Positions 1 through 7,680 of a DNA stretch of 23,748 bases are shown piece by piece. The DNA is taken from assembly GCA_910579545.1 (NCBI GenBank), contig CAJTVI010000040.1, positions 1-23,748 of the forward strand, read 5' to 3'. This DNA is from an uncultured Oscillospiraceae bacterium. GTDB lineage: Bacteria; Bacillota; Clostridia; Oscillospirales; Ruminococcaceae. A program made the position numbers and the translations under genes. The notes below the pieces were generated by a model. That model did not search any database. It was not told the origin of the DNA and was given only the letters and a program-made list of their open reading frames with translations. How positions within the stretch are numbered: position 1 is the stretch's first letter; every line of letters begins with the position of its first letter.

Positions 1-234
1 CTCCCGGCTGGGGGCATCGTCCACCCAGGGCTGCGGCCGGGCGGCCCCCGCCGCAGGCGGGGGCATAGGCGCGCCGGACGGCGCGCCGGGGCCGGGCAAA
101 TGCCCGGCCCCGCCCGGCCGCCCTGCCCTGCCGGGCAGGCGCGGCAAAAACAGCGGCTGCCGGCTGATGCCGCTCATATCCGCGATAGTGCGGCCGTCGT
201 CCTGCTCAAAGGGGCGCGCGCCTTGCCCTTTCAT
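1..234 (-). CDS. small protein of unknown function, 3' end cut by the window edge
   Basis: This open frame starts at an ATG (232-234) that overlaps the TGA stop of the upstream ATPase gene in an ATGA arrangement, and it stays open for 78 codons to base 1. The N-terminus is polar and contains DDGRTIADMSGI (about residues 12-23), followed by RQPLFLPR. After residue 30 it becomes Gly/Pro/Ala/Arg-rich low complexity. From memory, a D-D-G-R-x-I-A-x-M motif occurs in small uncharacterised Firmicutes proteins; I cannot confirm the family here. The four-base overlap suggests translational coupling to the peptide transporter, so a role tied to transport is inferred from position only. The C-terminus is missing, so length and any membrane segment are unknown. 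Confidence 0.6.
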   Translation of the reverse strand, partial: MKGQGARPFEQDDGRTIADMSGISRQPLFLPRLPGRAGRPGGAGHLPGPGAPSGAPMPPPAAGAARPQPWVDDAPSRE

Positions 235-1367
235 CGGTCATACAGGTGGCAGACCACATAGTGGCCCGGCTCCACCTCCACCTGTTTGGGAGCCTCCTTT
301 TTGCAGCGCTCGGTGCAGCGGGCGCAGCGGGTGTGGAACTTGCAGCCCGCGGGCGGGTTGGCCGGCGAGGGGATCGAGCCCTCCAGCACGATGCGGTTCA
401 TCCGGGCGGTGGGATCCGGCACCGGGATGGCCGAAAAGAGCGCCTCGGTATAGGGGTGCAGCGGATGGGCAAAGATGTCCTCGGTGGCGCCGTACTCCAC
501 CAGGCTGCCCAGATACATGACCCCCACCGTGTCCGAGATGTGCTCCACCACGCTGAGGTCGTGGGAGATAAACAGGTAGGTAAGGCCGTATTTTTCCTGA
601 AGGTCCTTGAGCAGGTTGATGATCTGGGCCTGGATCGAGACATCCAGCGCCGAGACCGGCTCATCGCAGACGATAAACGCGGGGTTTAGGGCCAGCGCCC
701 GGGCAATGCAGATGCGCTGGCGCTGCCCGCCCGAAAACTCGTGGGGGTAGCGGTCCTTGTGGAAGGGCTGGAGGCCGCAGTTGTCCATGACCTGGTCGAT
801 GTAATCGGCAAACTCGGCCTTGGGCACAAGGCCGTGCTCCCGCACCGCCTCGCCGATGATCTCCCCCACCGGCAGCCGGGGCGAAAGGGAGGAGAAGGGG
901 TCCTGGAAGATGATCTGCATCTTAGTGCGCAGGGCCCGCAGCTCCTTGGGGGGCAGGTCGTAGACCTCGCGGCCCTCAAACAGCACCTGGCCGCCGGTTT
1001 TGGGGCCGGACAGCCGCAGGATGGTGCGCCCGGTGGTGGTTTTGCCGCAGCCGGATTCGCCCACAAGGCCCATGGTGGCGCCGCGCTTTAGGTTAAAGGT
1101 GACCCCGTCCACCGCCTTGACATACCCCACCGTGCGGCTGGTAAGCCCGCCCTTGATGGGGAAATACTTTTTGAGCGCGTTGACCTGCAAAAGGTATCGA
1201 TCGTCCGGCTGGATGGGGGTAAACGAGCCGTCCGGCGCGGGGGCCGGGGCGGGCGTTTTTTCGCCCAGCTCCATCTCGGTTTTTACCCGCTCGGCCTGTT
1301 TTTCCTGCTTCCACTGCATCTTGTCTGCGCCGGGGGCAATGTCCGGCTGCGGGGTTTTGGCGGCCAT
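231..1367 (-). CDS. oligopeptide/dipeptide ABC transporter ATP-binding protein (OppF/DppF type)
   Basis: One of two ATPases powering the peptide importer at the inner face of the membrane. The 378-residue protein shows a Walker A motif GESGCGKTT, the signature FSGGQRQR, and a Walker B segment FIVCDEPVSALDVS, followed by the H-loop ISHDLSVV. A C-terminal oligopeptide-transporter tail contains the Cys cluster CKFHTRCARCTERC. The start overlaps the stop of the upstream ATPase gene by one base (TGATG), behind a GGGAGGGGAGGG Shine-Dalgarno run. About 60 residues of charged, then Pro/Ala-rich sequence precede the usual family start (LLQVNALKKYFP). The opp and dpp subfamilies cannot be separated from sequence alone, so no symbol is given. 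Confidence 0.95.
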   Translation of the reverse strand: MAAKTPQPDIAPGADKMQWKQEKQAERVKTEMELGEKTPAPAPAPDGSFTPIQPDDRYLLQVNALKKYFPIKGGLTSRTVGYVKAVDGVTFNLKRGATMGLVGESGCGKTTTGRTILRLSGPKTGGQVLFEGREVYDLPPKELRALRTKMQIIFQDPFSSLSPRLPVGEIIGEAVREHGLVPKAEFADYIDQVMDNCGLQPFHKDRYPHEFSGGQRQRICIARALALNPAFIVCDEPVSALDVSIQAQIINLLKDLQEKYGLTYLFISHDLSVVEHISDTVGVMYLGSLVEYGATEDIFAHPLHPYTEALFSAIPVPDPTARMNRIVLEGSIPSPANPPAGCKFHTRCARCTERCKKEAPKQVEVEPGHYVVCHLYDR

Positions 1368-2524
1368 CAGCCCTCCCCTCCCTTCTGGTTGTTCTGGGCG
1401 TAGCGGTAACAGCTGACCTTATGGGTGGCCGAAAGGCTCACCTCGCCCGGGTAGTCCCCCTCGCAGCCGGGGCACTGCATCTCGCAGCGGTCCCGGAAAT
1501 AGCAGTAGTGGGGCATATTGATGGGGTTGGGCACCTTGCCGGGGATGGAATAGAGCTTTTCCACCTTTTTGCCCACGACCGGCTTGGAGGCCATGAGCCC
1601 GATGGTGTAGGGATGGGCGGGGTTTGCAAAGATCTCCTGCACGGTGCCCTTTTCCACAATGCGGCCCGCGTACATCACCACTACATAGTCGGCCATCTCG
1701 GCGATCACCCCAAGGTCGTGGGTGATAAAGAGGATGGAGGAGTTGATCCGGTCCTTGAGCTGGCGCAGCAGGTCCAGGATCTGGGCCTGGATGGTCACGT
1801 CCAGGGCGGTGGTGGGTTCGTCCGCAATGATGATCCTGGGGCTGCAGGCCAGCGCCATGGCGATCATGACCCGCTGGCGCATCCCGCCCGACAGCTCGTG
1901 CGGGTACATGGCGTAGACCCCCTCGGCGTTGGCGATGCCCACCATCCCAAGCAGTTCGATGGTGCGGGCCTTGATCTCGGCCTCGCTGCGGCCCTCCTCG
2001 TTGTGCAGCTCCAGCACCTCGTTGAGCTGGTCGCCGATGCGGAAGACCGGGTTCAAGGCGGTCATTGGCTCCTGAAAGATCATCGAGATATAGTTGCCCC
2101 GCAGCGCCTGCATCTTTTCGGCCGGCACCTTGGCAACATCGTAGGCCTTGTCGCCAAGGTTGAGGCGGATCTCGCCCTCCACGATCTGGCCCTGGGGGCG
2201 CTGCAGCAGCTGCATCAGCGAGAGGCTGGTGACGCTTTTGCCGCAGCCGGACTCCCCTACCACCCCCACCGTTTTGCCGATGGGCACCTCAAACGAGATG
2301 CCGTCCACCGAGCGCACAACGCCGGCGTCGGTAAAAAAGCAGGTGTGCAGGTTGTCAAATTCCACCGCGTTGGCGGGGTCGTGCATCTGGGTAAGGTACT
2401 CGGTTTCGGGCACGTTTTTGCGCTTGCGCTGTTGTTCGAGCCGGTCGGTGATCCGGCGGTTTTCCCTGGCGATCCTCCGCGACTCCCTGGCCGAGAGGTA
2501 GCCTTCTGCATGCTTTTTAGCCAT
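1367..2524 (-). CDS. oligopeptide/dipeptide ABC transporter ATP-binding protein (OppD/DppD type)
   Basis: The partner ATPase of the importer, 385 residues. It has Walker A GESGCGKS, signature LSGGMRQRV, Walker B IIIADEPTTALDVT, and a C-terminal tail with the conserved Cys pattern CYFRDRCEMQCPGC. The ATG at 2524 is supported by AAGGAGGG placed about nine bases upstream, directly after the permease stop. This start gives a strongly basic N-terminal extension of roughly 50 residues (RESRRIARENRR and QQRKRKN), which is unusual for the family. An internal Met at residue 47 (MHDPANAVEF) would give a conventional N-terminus but lacks a comparable ribosome binding site. The gene lies 18 bases after permease C and overlaps the next ATPase. 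Confidence 0.95.
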   Translation of the reverse strand: MAKKHAEGYLSARESRRIARENRRITDRLEQQRKRKNVPETEYLTQMHDPANAVEFDNLHTCFFTDAGVVRSVDGISFEVPIGKTVGVVGESGCGKSVTSLSLMQLLQRPQGQIVEGEIRLNLGDKAYDVAKVPAEKMQALRGNYISMIFQEPMTALNPVFRIGDQLNEVLELHNEEGRSEAEIKARTIELLGMVGIANAEGVYAMYPHELSGGMRQRVMIAMALACSPRIIIADEPTTALDVTIQAQILDLLRQLKDRINSSILFITHDLGVIAEMADYVVVMYAGRIVEKGTVQEIFANPAHPYTIGLMASKPVVGKKVEKLYSIPGKVPNPINMPHYCYFRDRCEMQCPGCEGDYPGEVSLSATHKVSCYRYAQNNQKGGEG

Positions 2525-2542
2525 CCTGCAATGCCCTCCTTC

Positions 2543-4102
2543 TCAGCGTTTCATCCGCGGGTCAAAGGCGTCCCGCAGGCCGTCGCCCACAAAGTTGAAG
2601 CCAAGCACCGTGATGAGCAGGCAGATGCCGGCCGGGATCCAGACAAACCAGTAGTTGGTCATTACAAACGAGTTGTTGACGTCGCTGATGATATTGCCCC
2701 AGGAGGCAAACGGGAACTTGACCCCAAGGCCCAAAAACGAGAGGGTGGCCTCGGTGATGATGACGCTGCCAAGGCCCATGGTGCAGATAACGATGAGCTG
2801 CGGGATAACATTGGGCACCAGGTGCTTAAAAATGCGGTGGGAAACGCTGATGCCGCAGGCCTCGGTGGCGGTCATGAACTCCTGCTCGCGCAGCGAGAGG
2901 ATCTGCCCGCGCACCATGCGGGCCACGCTGGGCCAGCCCAAAAAGCCCAGCAGCAGCATGAGGTAGAGCATGCGGATCTGCGGGTCCACCTGCATGCCGT
3001 CCATCGCCGCGCCCAGGATGATGATGATGGGGGTGGAGGGGATGCAGTAAAAGATATCCACGATGCGCATGATGAGGTTGTCCACCCAGCCGCCGAAGTA
3101 GCCGGAGATGCCGCCCATGATCACCCCCAGCACCGTCTCGATGCCCACCACGATAAACCCGATGATGAGCGAGACACGGCCGCCGTACATCAGGCGGGTG
3201 AGCATATCCATGCCCGCGCCGTCGGTGCCTAAGGGGTGCTCAAGGCTTGGGCTGGCGTACTTGATCGAGACGTAGGTCTCGGTCTCCTGCTGCACCGACC
3301 AGACCTTGGCCGAGGCGTCGTAGGCGATGGTGTAGTTGTGCTCCACCCCGTCGGCGGGGTCGGTGTACACAAACTCCTTGGCATCGCCCTCCAGCGCCTC
3401 CTCCAGCCGCTCCTTGAAGTCGCGGGAAATGACCACCCCGACCTCCTTGGACTGCACCACAAACCGGCTGATGTAGCCGGCCTCGGCGCCGTTTTGCAGG
3501 ATGTTGCCCTCGGCGTCGAGGGTGTAGGCGGCGCCCCCGGCCTCAAAGCCGGGCTCGCCCGCCGCAAAGGCGCACAGGGCCGCGTGCCGCACCTCAAAGG
3601 GCAGCTCAGGCATGCCGTCGGCCGTGTTGACGATGTCCTTATAGGCCATGGCCACCAGCGCGCCGCCGGCGTAGATGGAGTAGACGTCGCCCCCCTCGTC
3701 CACAAAGGTGTAGTCCACCCCGTTGTTGGAAAACTCGGTTTTGCCGGTGTTGAGGGCCAGCACAAACTGGGCCTGGTCCAGGGTGGCAAAGGCAGCGCCC
3801 TCGGCCGCGGCGTAGCGCAGGCTGTCGTTGCGGGTGACCCCCACATACTCCTTTTCCATCATGGTGTAGGTGTAAAAGATCTCCGCCTGCCCGTAGGGGG
3901 TAACAAGCCCCCCCACAAACGAAAAGAGGAACATGGCCACCAGCATTACAAGGCCCAGGATGGCCAGCCGGTTGCGGAAAAACCGCTTGGCCACCAGCGC
4001 GCCCGGGGTGAGCACCTTGACCCGCCGGTCGTCGTTGAGGGAGTACTGCTGCTCTTCTGCCGCCGCGGTGTTTTCGCGGGCGGCGTTTGCTTCTTCACGC
4101 AT
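2543..4102 (-). CDS. peptide ABC transporter permease (OppC/DppC type) with large inserted soluble domain
   Basis: One of the two membrane subunits forming the peptide channel. At 519 residues it is about 200 longer than a typical DppC/OppC protein. Residues 45-68 form the first membrane segment. The family motif HPLGTD appears only at 289-294, followed by five hydrophobic segments and an EAA-type ATPase-contact loop (EFMTATEACGISVSHRIFKHLVPN). The extra residues, about 74-288, form an acidic soluble region with repeated YT-x-D/V-x-x-G strands, expected on the outer face. After the HPLGTD motif the usual GRD reads GMD. The gene sits 16 bases after permease B with a GGGGGGAG ribosome binding site. 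Core identity is secure; the function of the insert is unknown. Confidence 0.93.
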   Translation of the reverse strand: MREEANAARENTAAAEEQQYSLNDDRRVKVLTPGALVAKRFFRNRLAILGLVMLVAMFLFSFVGGLVTPYGQAEIFYTYTMMEKEYVGVTRNDSLRYAAAEGAAFATLDQAQFVLALNTGKTEFSNNGVDYTFVDEGGDVYSIYAGGALVAMAYKDIVNTADGMPELPFEVRHAALCAFAAGEPGFEAGGAAYTLDAEGNILQNGAEAGYISRFVVQSKEVGVVISRDFKERLEEALEGDAKEFVYTDPADGVEHNYTIAYDASAKVWSVQQETETYVSIKYASPSLEHPLGTDGAGMDMLTRLMYGGRVSLIIGFIVVGIETVLGVIMGGISGYFGGWVDNLIMRIVDIFYCIPSTPIIIILGAAMDGMQVDPQIRMLYLMLLLGFLGWPSVARMVRGQILSLREQEFMTATEACGISVSHRIFKHLVPNVIPQLIVICTMGLGSVIITEATLSFLGLGVKFPFASWGNIISDVNNSFVMTNYWFVWIPAGICLLITVLGFNFVGDGLRDAFDPRMKR

Positions 4103-4118
4103 TGCTGCTCCCCCCTTC

Positions 4119-5105
4119 TTACGACAGCCGCACGCGCGGGTCCACCACGGCGTACAGGATGTCCGAGATCAGGTTGCCGGCCAGGGTAAGGATGGCGATA
4201 AAGGTGAGATAGAACATGGTAAAGGGGATGTCGCCGCCCACCATGGCCTGGTAGCTGGTGTAGCCGATGCCGGGGATGGAAAAGAGGGTCTCGGTGATGA
4301 GCGCGCCCGAAAACAGGCCGGGCAGCGAGCCGCCGATGATGGTGACCAGCGGGATGAGGGTGTTGCGGAAGGCATGGTGGTAGACCACCCTGCCCTCCGA
4401 AAGGCCCTTGGCCCGGGCGGTGCGGATGTAGTCGGCGTTGAGCACCTCCAGCATGTTGGTGCGGGTGTACCGCATGAGCGAGCCCACCTGGATGATGACC
4501 AAGGTGATGATGGGCAGCACCAGATGGTGGGCCATATCCCAAAACTGCCCCGAGGCCGAAAGCTGGGCAAAATTGCGGCCCACAAGGCCATGGGTGTCAA
4601 ACCAGCCCAGCTTGACCGCAAAGGCCAGCTTGAGCAGGGAGGCAAAAAAGAAGGTGGGCAGCGAAAGCCCGATGAGGGCGGTGGCCGAGATGGTGTAGTC
4701 TGCCTTGGAATACTGCTTGGTGGCGGCCACGATGCCCAGCGGGATGGCGATGATCAGCTCAAAGAACATTGAAATGGCCGCCATGACAAACGACACCCCA
4801 ATGACCTCCTTGAACTTTTGGGCCACCGGCATGGTAAAGCGCCAGCTGTCGCCAAAATTGCCGGTACAGAACTCCTTGACCCAGGTAAACCAGCCCACCA
4901 AAAAGGGCTGGTCGAGCCCATAGGCCGCGTTGAGCTGAGCCAGCCACTCGTCGTAGGGCTTGGAGCCCGGCGCCTGCGAAAGCTTGATGGCCATGCTTTC
5001 AACATACGAGGTGGGCATGGCGCGCACCAGGCCATAGATGACCAGGGTTACAAAAAACAGGATAAAAACCGAGATCACCACACGTTTGATGATGTAGTTG
5101 CGCAA
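4119..5105 (-). CDS. peptide ABC transporter permease (OppB/DppB type), TTG start
   Basis: The first membrane subunit of the importer, 328 residues with about six hydrophobic segments. The N-terminus MRNYIIKRVVISVFILFFVTL is typical of OppB/DppB. The EAA loop reads EVLNADYIRTARAKGLSEGRV, followed by HHAFRNTLIPLVT and a C-terminal ILYAVVDPRVRL, all family hallmarks. The start codon is TTG at 5103-5105, placed seven bases after GGAGGAG; no in-frame ATG lies nearby, so the TTG start is well supported. It follows the binding-protein gene after a 148-base gap holding a 12-bp hairpin and precedes permease C by 16 bases. Confidence 0.94.
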   Translation of the reverse strand: MRNYIIKRVVISVFILFFVTLVIYGLVRAMPTSYVESMAIKLSQAPGSKPYDEWLAQLNAAYGLDQPFLVGWFTWVKEFCTGNFGDSWRFTMPVAQKFKEVIGVSFVMAAISMFFELIIAIPLGIVAATKQYSKADYTISATALIGLSLPTFFFASLLKLAFAVKLGWFDTHGLVGRNFAQLSASGQFWDMAHHLVLPIITLVIIQVGSLMRYTRTNMLEVLNADYIRTARAKGLSEGRVVYHHAFRNTLIPLVTIIGGSLPGLFSGALITETLFSIPGIGYTSYQAMVGGDIPFTMFYLTFIAILTLAGNLISDILYAVVDPRVRLS

Positions 5106-5192
5106 AACAACACTCCTCCCATCTCTGCTAAAGCCGCCCCCAAAAACCCGAAATGCCCGGGGCAGCCGGGCACAAAATGCCAGTCTCTGCGC

Positions 5193-5227
5193 GCTGCCCG
5201 GCCCATTCAGGGCCCGGGCCGGGCAGC
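5193..5227 (-). promoter_or_regulatory. intercistronic stem-loop between binding-protein and permease genes
   Basis: A perfect 12-bp inverted repeat, GCTGCCCGGCCC (5193-5204) and GGGCCGGGCAGC (5216-5227), with an 11-base loop, sits in the gap between the binding-protein stop and the permease B start. It is not followed by a T run on the minus strand, so it is less likely to be a full terminator. In many importer operons such hairpins protect the 3' end of the binding-protein message, so that more binding protein than permease is made. That role is inferred from position. Confidence 0.6.
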
Positions 5228-5253
5228 GGTGCAGGGACCAGAAAATTACCTGC

Positions 5254-7530
5254 TTACTTTACGGCAAGGGTGTTGATTTCGGCCCTCCAGCCCCAGTAGG
5301 GGGTCATGTCGCCGGGCAGGCTGTCAGCGTCCACCCGCTCGGTGGAGAGAAGGTAGCATTCGCTGCGCTGGTAAATGGGCACCTCCACAGCGTAGTCCAT
5401 CACGATCTCCATCGCGGCCTGGTAGAGGGTCTTGCGGTAGGTCTGGTCGATGCTCTTGCGGGCGGTCATGATGATGCTGTCCAGCTCGTCGTCCGCGATC
5501 CGGTAGTAGTTGGTGGTACCCTGGCTGTGGTACAGCTGGAACATATCCGGGTCGGTGCCGGCCTGCCAGGCGGCACACCACATATCCGACTCGCCGGTCT
5601 GGTAGGCGGCATAGAGCTGGTTGGCGTCGGCAATGTCGTTGACCGTAAGGGTAAAGCCGATGGATGCCAGCGCCTCGGAGGCGTTCTTGAGCAGCAGGAA
5701 GCTGGGGTGGTTGCCGGTGCCGTCGGCGCCGATGTCCACCTGGCAGCCCATCGGCCCGCCGGCCGGGGCAGCGGTGAGCTTGCCGTCCTCCACCGTGTAG
5801 CCGGCGGCCTCAAAGTAGCCCAGGGCGGCCTCGAGCGCGGCGGCGTACTTGTCCTGCGCGTTCATGCCGGCGGTATAGATGGGCTGGCCGTTTACATCCA
5901 GCGAGTAGGCCACCTTGTAGCCGTCGTCGGTGGTCTGGGGCGCGGCCCAGGAGGTGTTGGAGATGGGGTAGTTGATGATTGAGGCGGTGGAGCCGTAGTA
6001 GGAGTCGATCGCCTCGTCGCGGTAGACCGCGATCAGGGTGGCAAGGGCCTTGCGCAGGTCCTTGGACGCGTCCGAATAGGGATCATCGCCCACCTTGACC
6101 CGGTTGGGGTTGACGCCCACATAGCCGTAGCCGCGGTAGTCGATCAGGCGGGTGGTGAGCACCGGGCCGTCAAAGTTCTGCCACTCGTCCTCGGAGAAGC
6201 CGTTCTCCTTGGCGATCTGGATGGCGGTGTCGGTGCTGTAAGAGGGAGCGGCGAGGTCCAGGGTGGCGGTGGTGATGCCGCTGACCATATTGTCCTCGCT
6301 GGTCTCCTTGAAGTTGAGGTACTTGATGACCGGCTCGCCCTTGAAGTAGCTGGGGTTGGCCTCCATGTACACAACGCCGTTGGAATAGTCGGTAAGCTGG
6401 TAGGGGCCGGCGCCCAGCGGGGTGCTGGTCTTGGCCTTGACGATGGACAGATCGCCCTTGGGGAAGCCGAACTGGTGGGCGTCATAGTTGTACTGGGCGG
6501 GGTCGCCGTACCAGTGCAGCGGGGCAATGGGCTGGGCAAACTGGTAGATGGCGGTGGCGTCCAGCTCGGTGGTGGTGATGCGCAGCGAGTAGTCGCCGGT
6601 GCGCTCGATGCCCTCCACATAGTCGGCCGATTCGCCGGTGGAGATACCCACCGAGTAGGAGTCGTAGTCCTTCATCAGGTCGGGGATGCTCGAGCCGGCC
6701 GTCTCGGTGCTGCTGAGGTTCATGATGTCCCAGCCGTACTCCTCGCACATATGCCAGAAGAAGTCTTCGGCGGTGGCGTCCTCGGGCAGGCCGTCAAAGT
6801 TCCAGGCGGCGGCGCACTCGGCAACCGTGTCCGCGCCCACATAGTCCACGATCTCCTGGGCAAAGGCGGTGCCGGCCTGGGTCAGGTCGGCCCAGAAGGC
6901 GGTCTGGGTGGCCTCGTCCCAGTAGGTAAAGTCGGTGTTGTCCCTGCCGGCCTTGGCCATCAGGTTGAACATCGAGTCCATGCCGCTGCGGTAGGCCTCC
7001 AGGCCCTTGATGGGCACCGAGTAGAGGGTGATATTGCCGTCGTAGGTGGGGTCCAGCGTCACATAGATGCTGAAGATCAGGTCGTCGATGGTGACCGGCT
7101 TGCCGTCGGCAAAGGTCATATCGTCACGGATGGTCAGGTCGTAGGCGACGCTGCCGTCCGCATTTTCGGTTACGGTCACGTTGCCGGCATCGCTGTATGT
7201 GTAATCGGTGCCGTTATAGGGGCGGGTCTCGCCCTCAATGGCGTTGTTGACCGGGTTGGACACACGGTCAACCATCACCGAATAGATGGTGAACAATTCT
7301 ACCACGTCCATGTCGCCGGCAGACAGGGCAAAGAAGGGCGAGAACTTGCCCTCCAGGCCCATCTCGCAGGCGGCCACCAGGGTCTCGTTGACCGTTCCGT
7401 CATCGGCGGGCTGCTGGCCGCTGGCCGGGGTGCTTGCCGCCGGGGAGGCCCCGCCGCCGCACCCGGCCAGCGTGCCGAGGCAGAGGGCGAGCGCCGCCAA
7501 GAGCGCAAGCAGTTTTTTTGCGTTTTTCAT
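5254..7530 (-). CDS. peptide ABC transporter substrate-binding lipoprotein (family 5)
   Basis: An extracytoplasmic receptor that delivers peptides to the permeases. The chosen ATG at 7530 lies behind GGAGTGG and gives a classic lipoprotein signal: KK at 5-6, a hydrophobic stretch to residue 21, and lipobox LAGC with Cys24. A Gly/Ala/Ser/Pro linker follows. Family 5 features include the segment DLTIRDDMTFADGKPVTIDDLIFS (131-154) and GAGPYQLTDYSNG. The mature protein is about 735 residues, against roughly 500-550 for usual relatives. Much of the excess is at about 165-305, a Trp- and acid-rich segment between DDLIFSIYVTLD and the next conserved strand RTGDYSLRITT. I found no convincing promoter directly upstream, so it may be read from the peptidase promoter. 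Confidence 0.93.
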   Translation of the reverse strand: MKNAKKLLALLAALALCLGTLAGCGGGASPAASTPASGQQPADDGTVNETLVAACEMGLEGKFSPFFALSAGDMDVVELFTIYSVMVDRVSNPVNNAIEGETRPYNGTDYTYSDAGNVTVTENADGSVAYDLTIRDDMTFADGKPVTIDDLIFSIYVTLDPTYDGNITLYSVPIKGLEAYRSGMDSMFNLMAKAGRDNTDFTYWDEATQTAFWADLTQAGTAFAQEIVDYVGADTVAECAAAWNFDGLPEDATAEDFFWHMCEEYGWDIMNLSSTETAGSSIPDLMKDYDSYSVGISTGESADYVEGIERTGDYSLRITTTELDATAIYQFAQPIAPLHWYGDPAQYNYDAHQFGFPKGDLSIVKAKTSTPLGAGPYQLTDYSNGVVYMEANPSYFKGEPVIKYLNFKETSEDNMVSGITTATLDLAAPSYSTDTAIQIAKENGFSEDEWQNFDGPVLTTRLIDYRGYGYVGVNPNRVKVGDDPYSDASKDLRKALATLIAVYRDEAIDSYYGSTASIINYPISNTSWAAPQTTDDGYKVAYSLDVNGQPIYTAGMNAQDKYAAALEAALGYFEAAGYTVEDGKLTAAPAGGPMGCQVDIGADGTGNHPSFLLLKNASEALASIGFTLTVNDIADANQLYAAYQTGESDMWCAAWQAGTDPDMFQLYHSQGTTNYYRIADDELDSIIMTARKSIDQTYRKTLYQAAMEIVMDYAVEVPIYQRSECYLLSTERVDADSLPGDMTPYWGWRAEINTLAVK

Positions 7531-7560
7531 GTGTTTTCCACTCCTTATTGTATTGTGAAA

Positions 7561-7592
7561 GCGGCCCGGCCGGTTTTGCGCGGCCGGGCCGC
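7561..7592. other. GC-rich hairpin upstream of the binding-protein gene
   Basis: Arms GCGGCCCGGCC (7561-7571) and GGCCGGGCCGC (7582-7592) form a perfect 11-bp stem with a 10-base loop. On the minus strand the right edge is followed by CTTTCACAATACAATAAGGAG, the ribosome binding region of the binding-protein gene. It could be an attenuator, a weak terminator after the peptidase, or a message-stabilising structure. Confidence 0.55.
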
Positions 7593-7611
7593 GTCCCACC
7601 AAACAGATGGA

Positions 7612-7653
7612 TCAAGTTTGCAGAGCAAACTTGAAAAGGGGGTACCCCCTTTT
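7612..7653. repeat. tandem palindromes, candidate intergenic repeat or terminator
   Basis: Two perfect dyads lie side by side. TCAAGTTTGC (7612-7621) pairs with GCAAACTTGA (7625-7634) around AGA, and AAAAGGGGGTACCCCCTTTT (7634-7653) is a perfect 20-base palindrome. They lie 28 bases past the peptidase stop codon and could end its transcript, since the palindrome finishes in TTTTC on the minus strand. The compact double-palindrome design also resembles dispersed intergenic repeats; no second copy occurs in this window. Confidence 0.55.
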
Positions 7654-7680
7654 GGCGTATTGGGTTTTGCGCGGCAGGGC

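Noticed and set aside
1421..3232. Plus-strand open frame of 603 codons
   Set aside because: Antisense to the D-type ATPase and permease C, with His/Asp/Gly-rich shadow composition.
7540..7560. TACAAT as a -10 box for the binding-protein gene
   Set aside because: No -35 at 16-18 bases, and transcription would begin inside the ribosome binding site.
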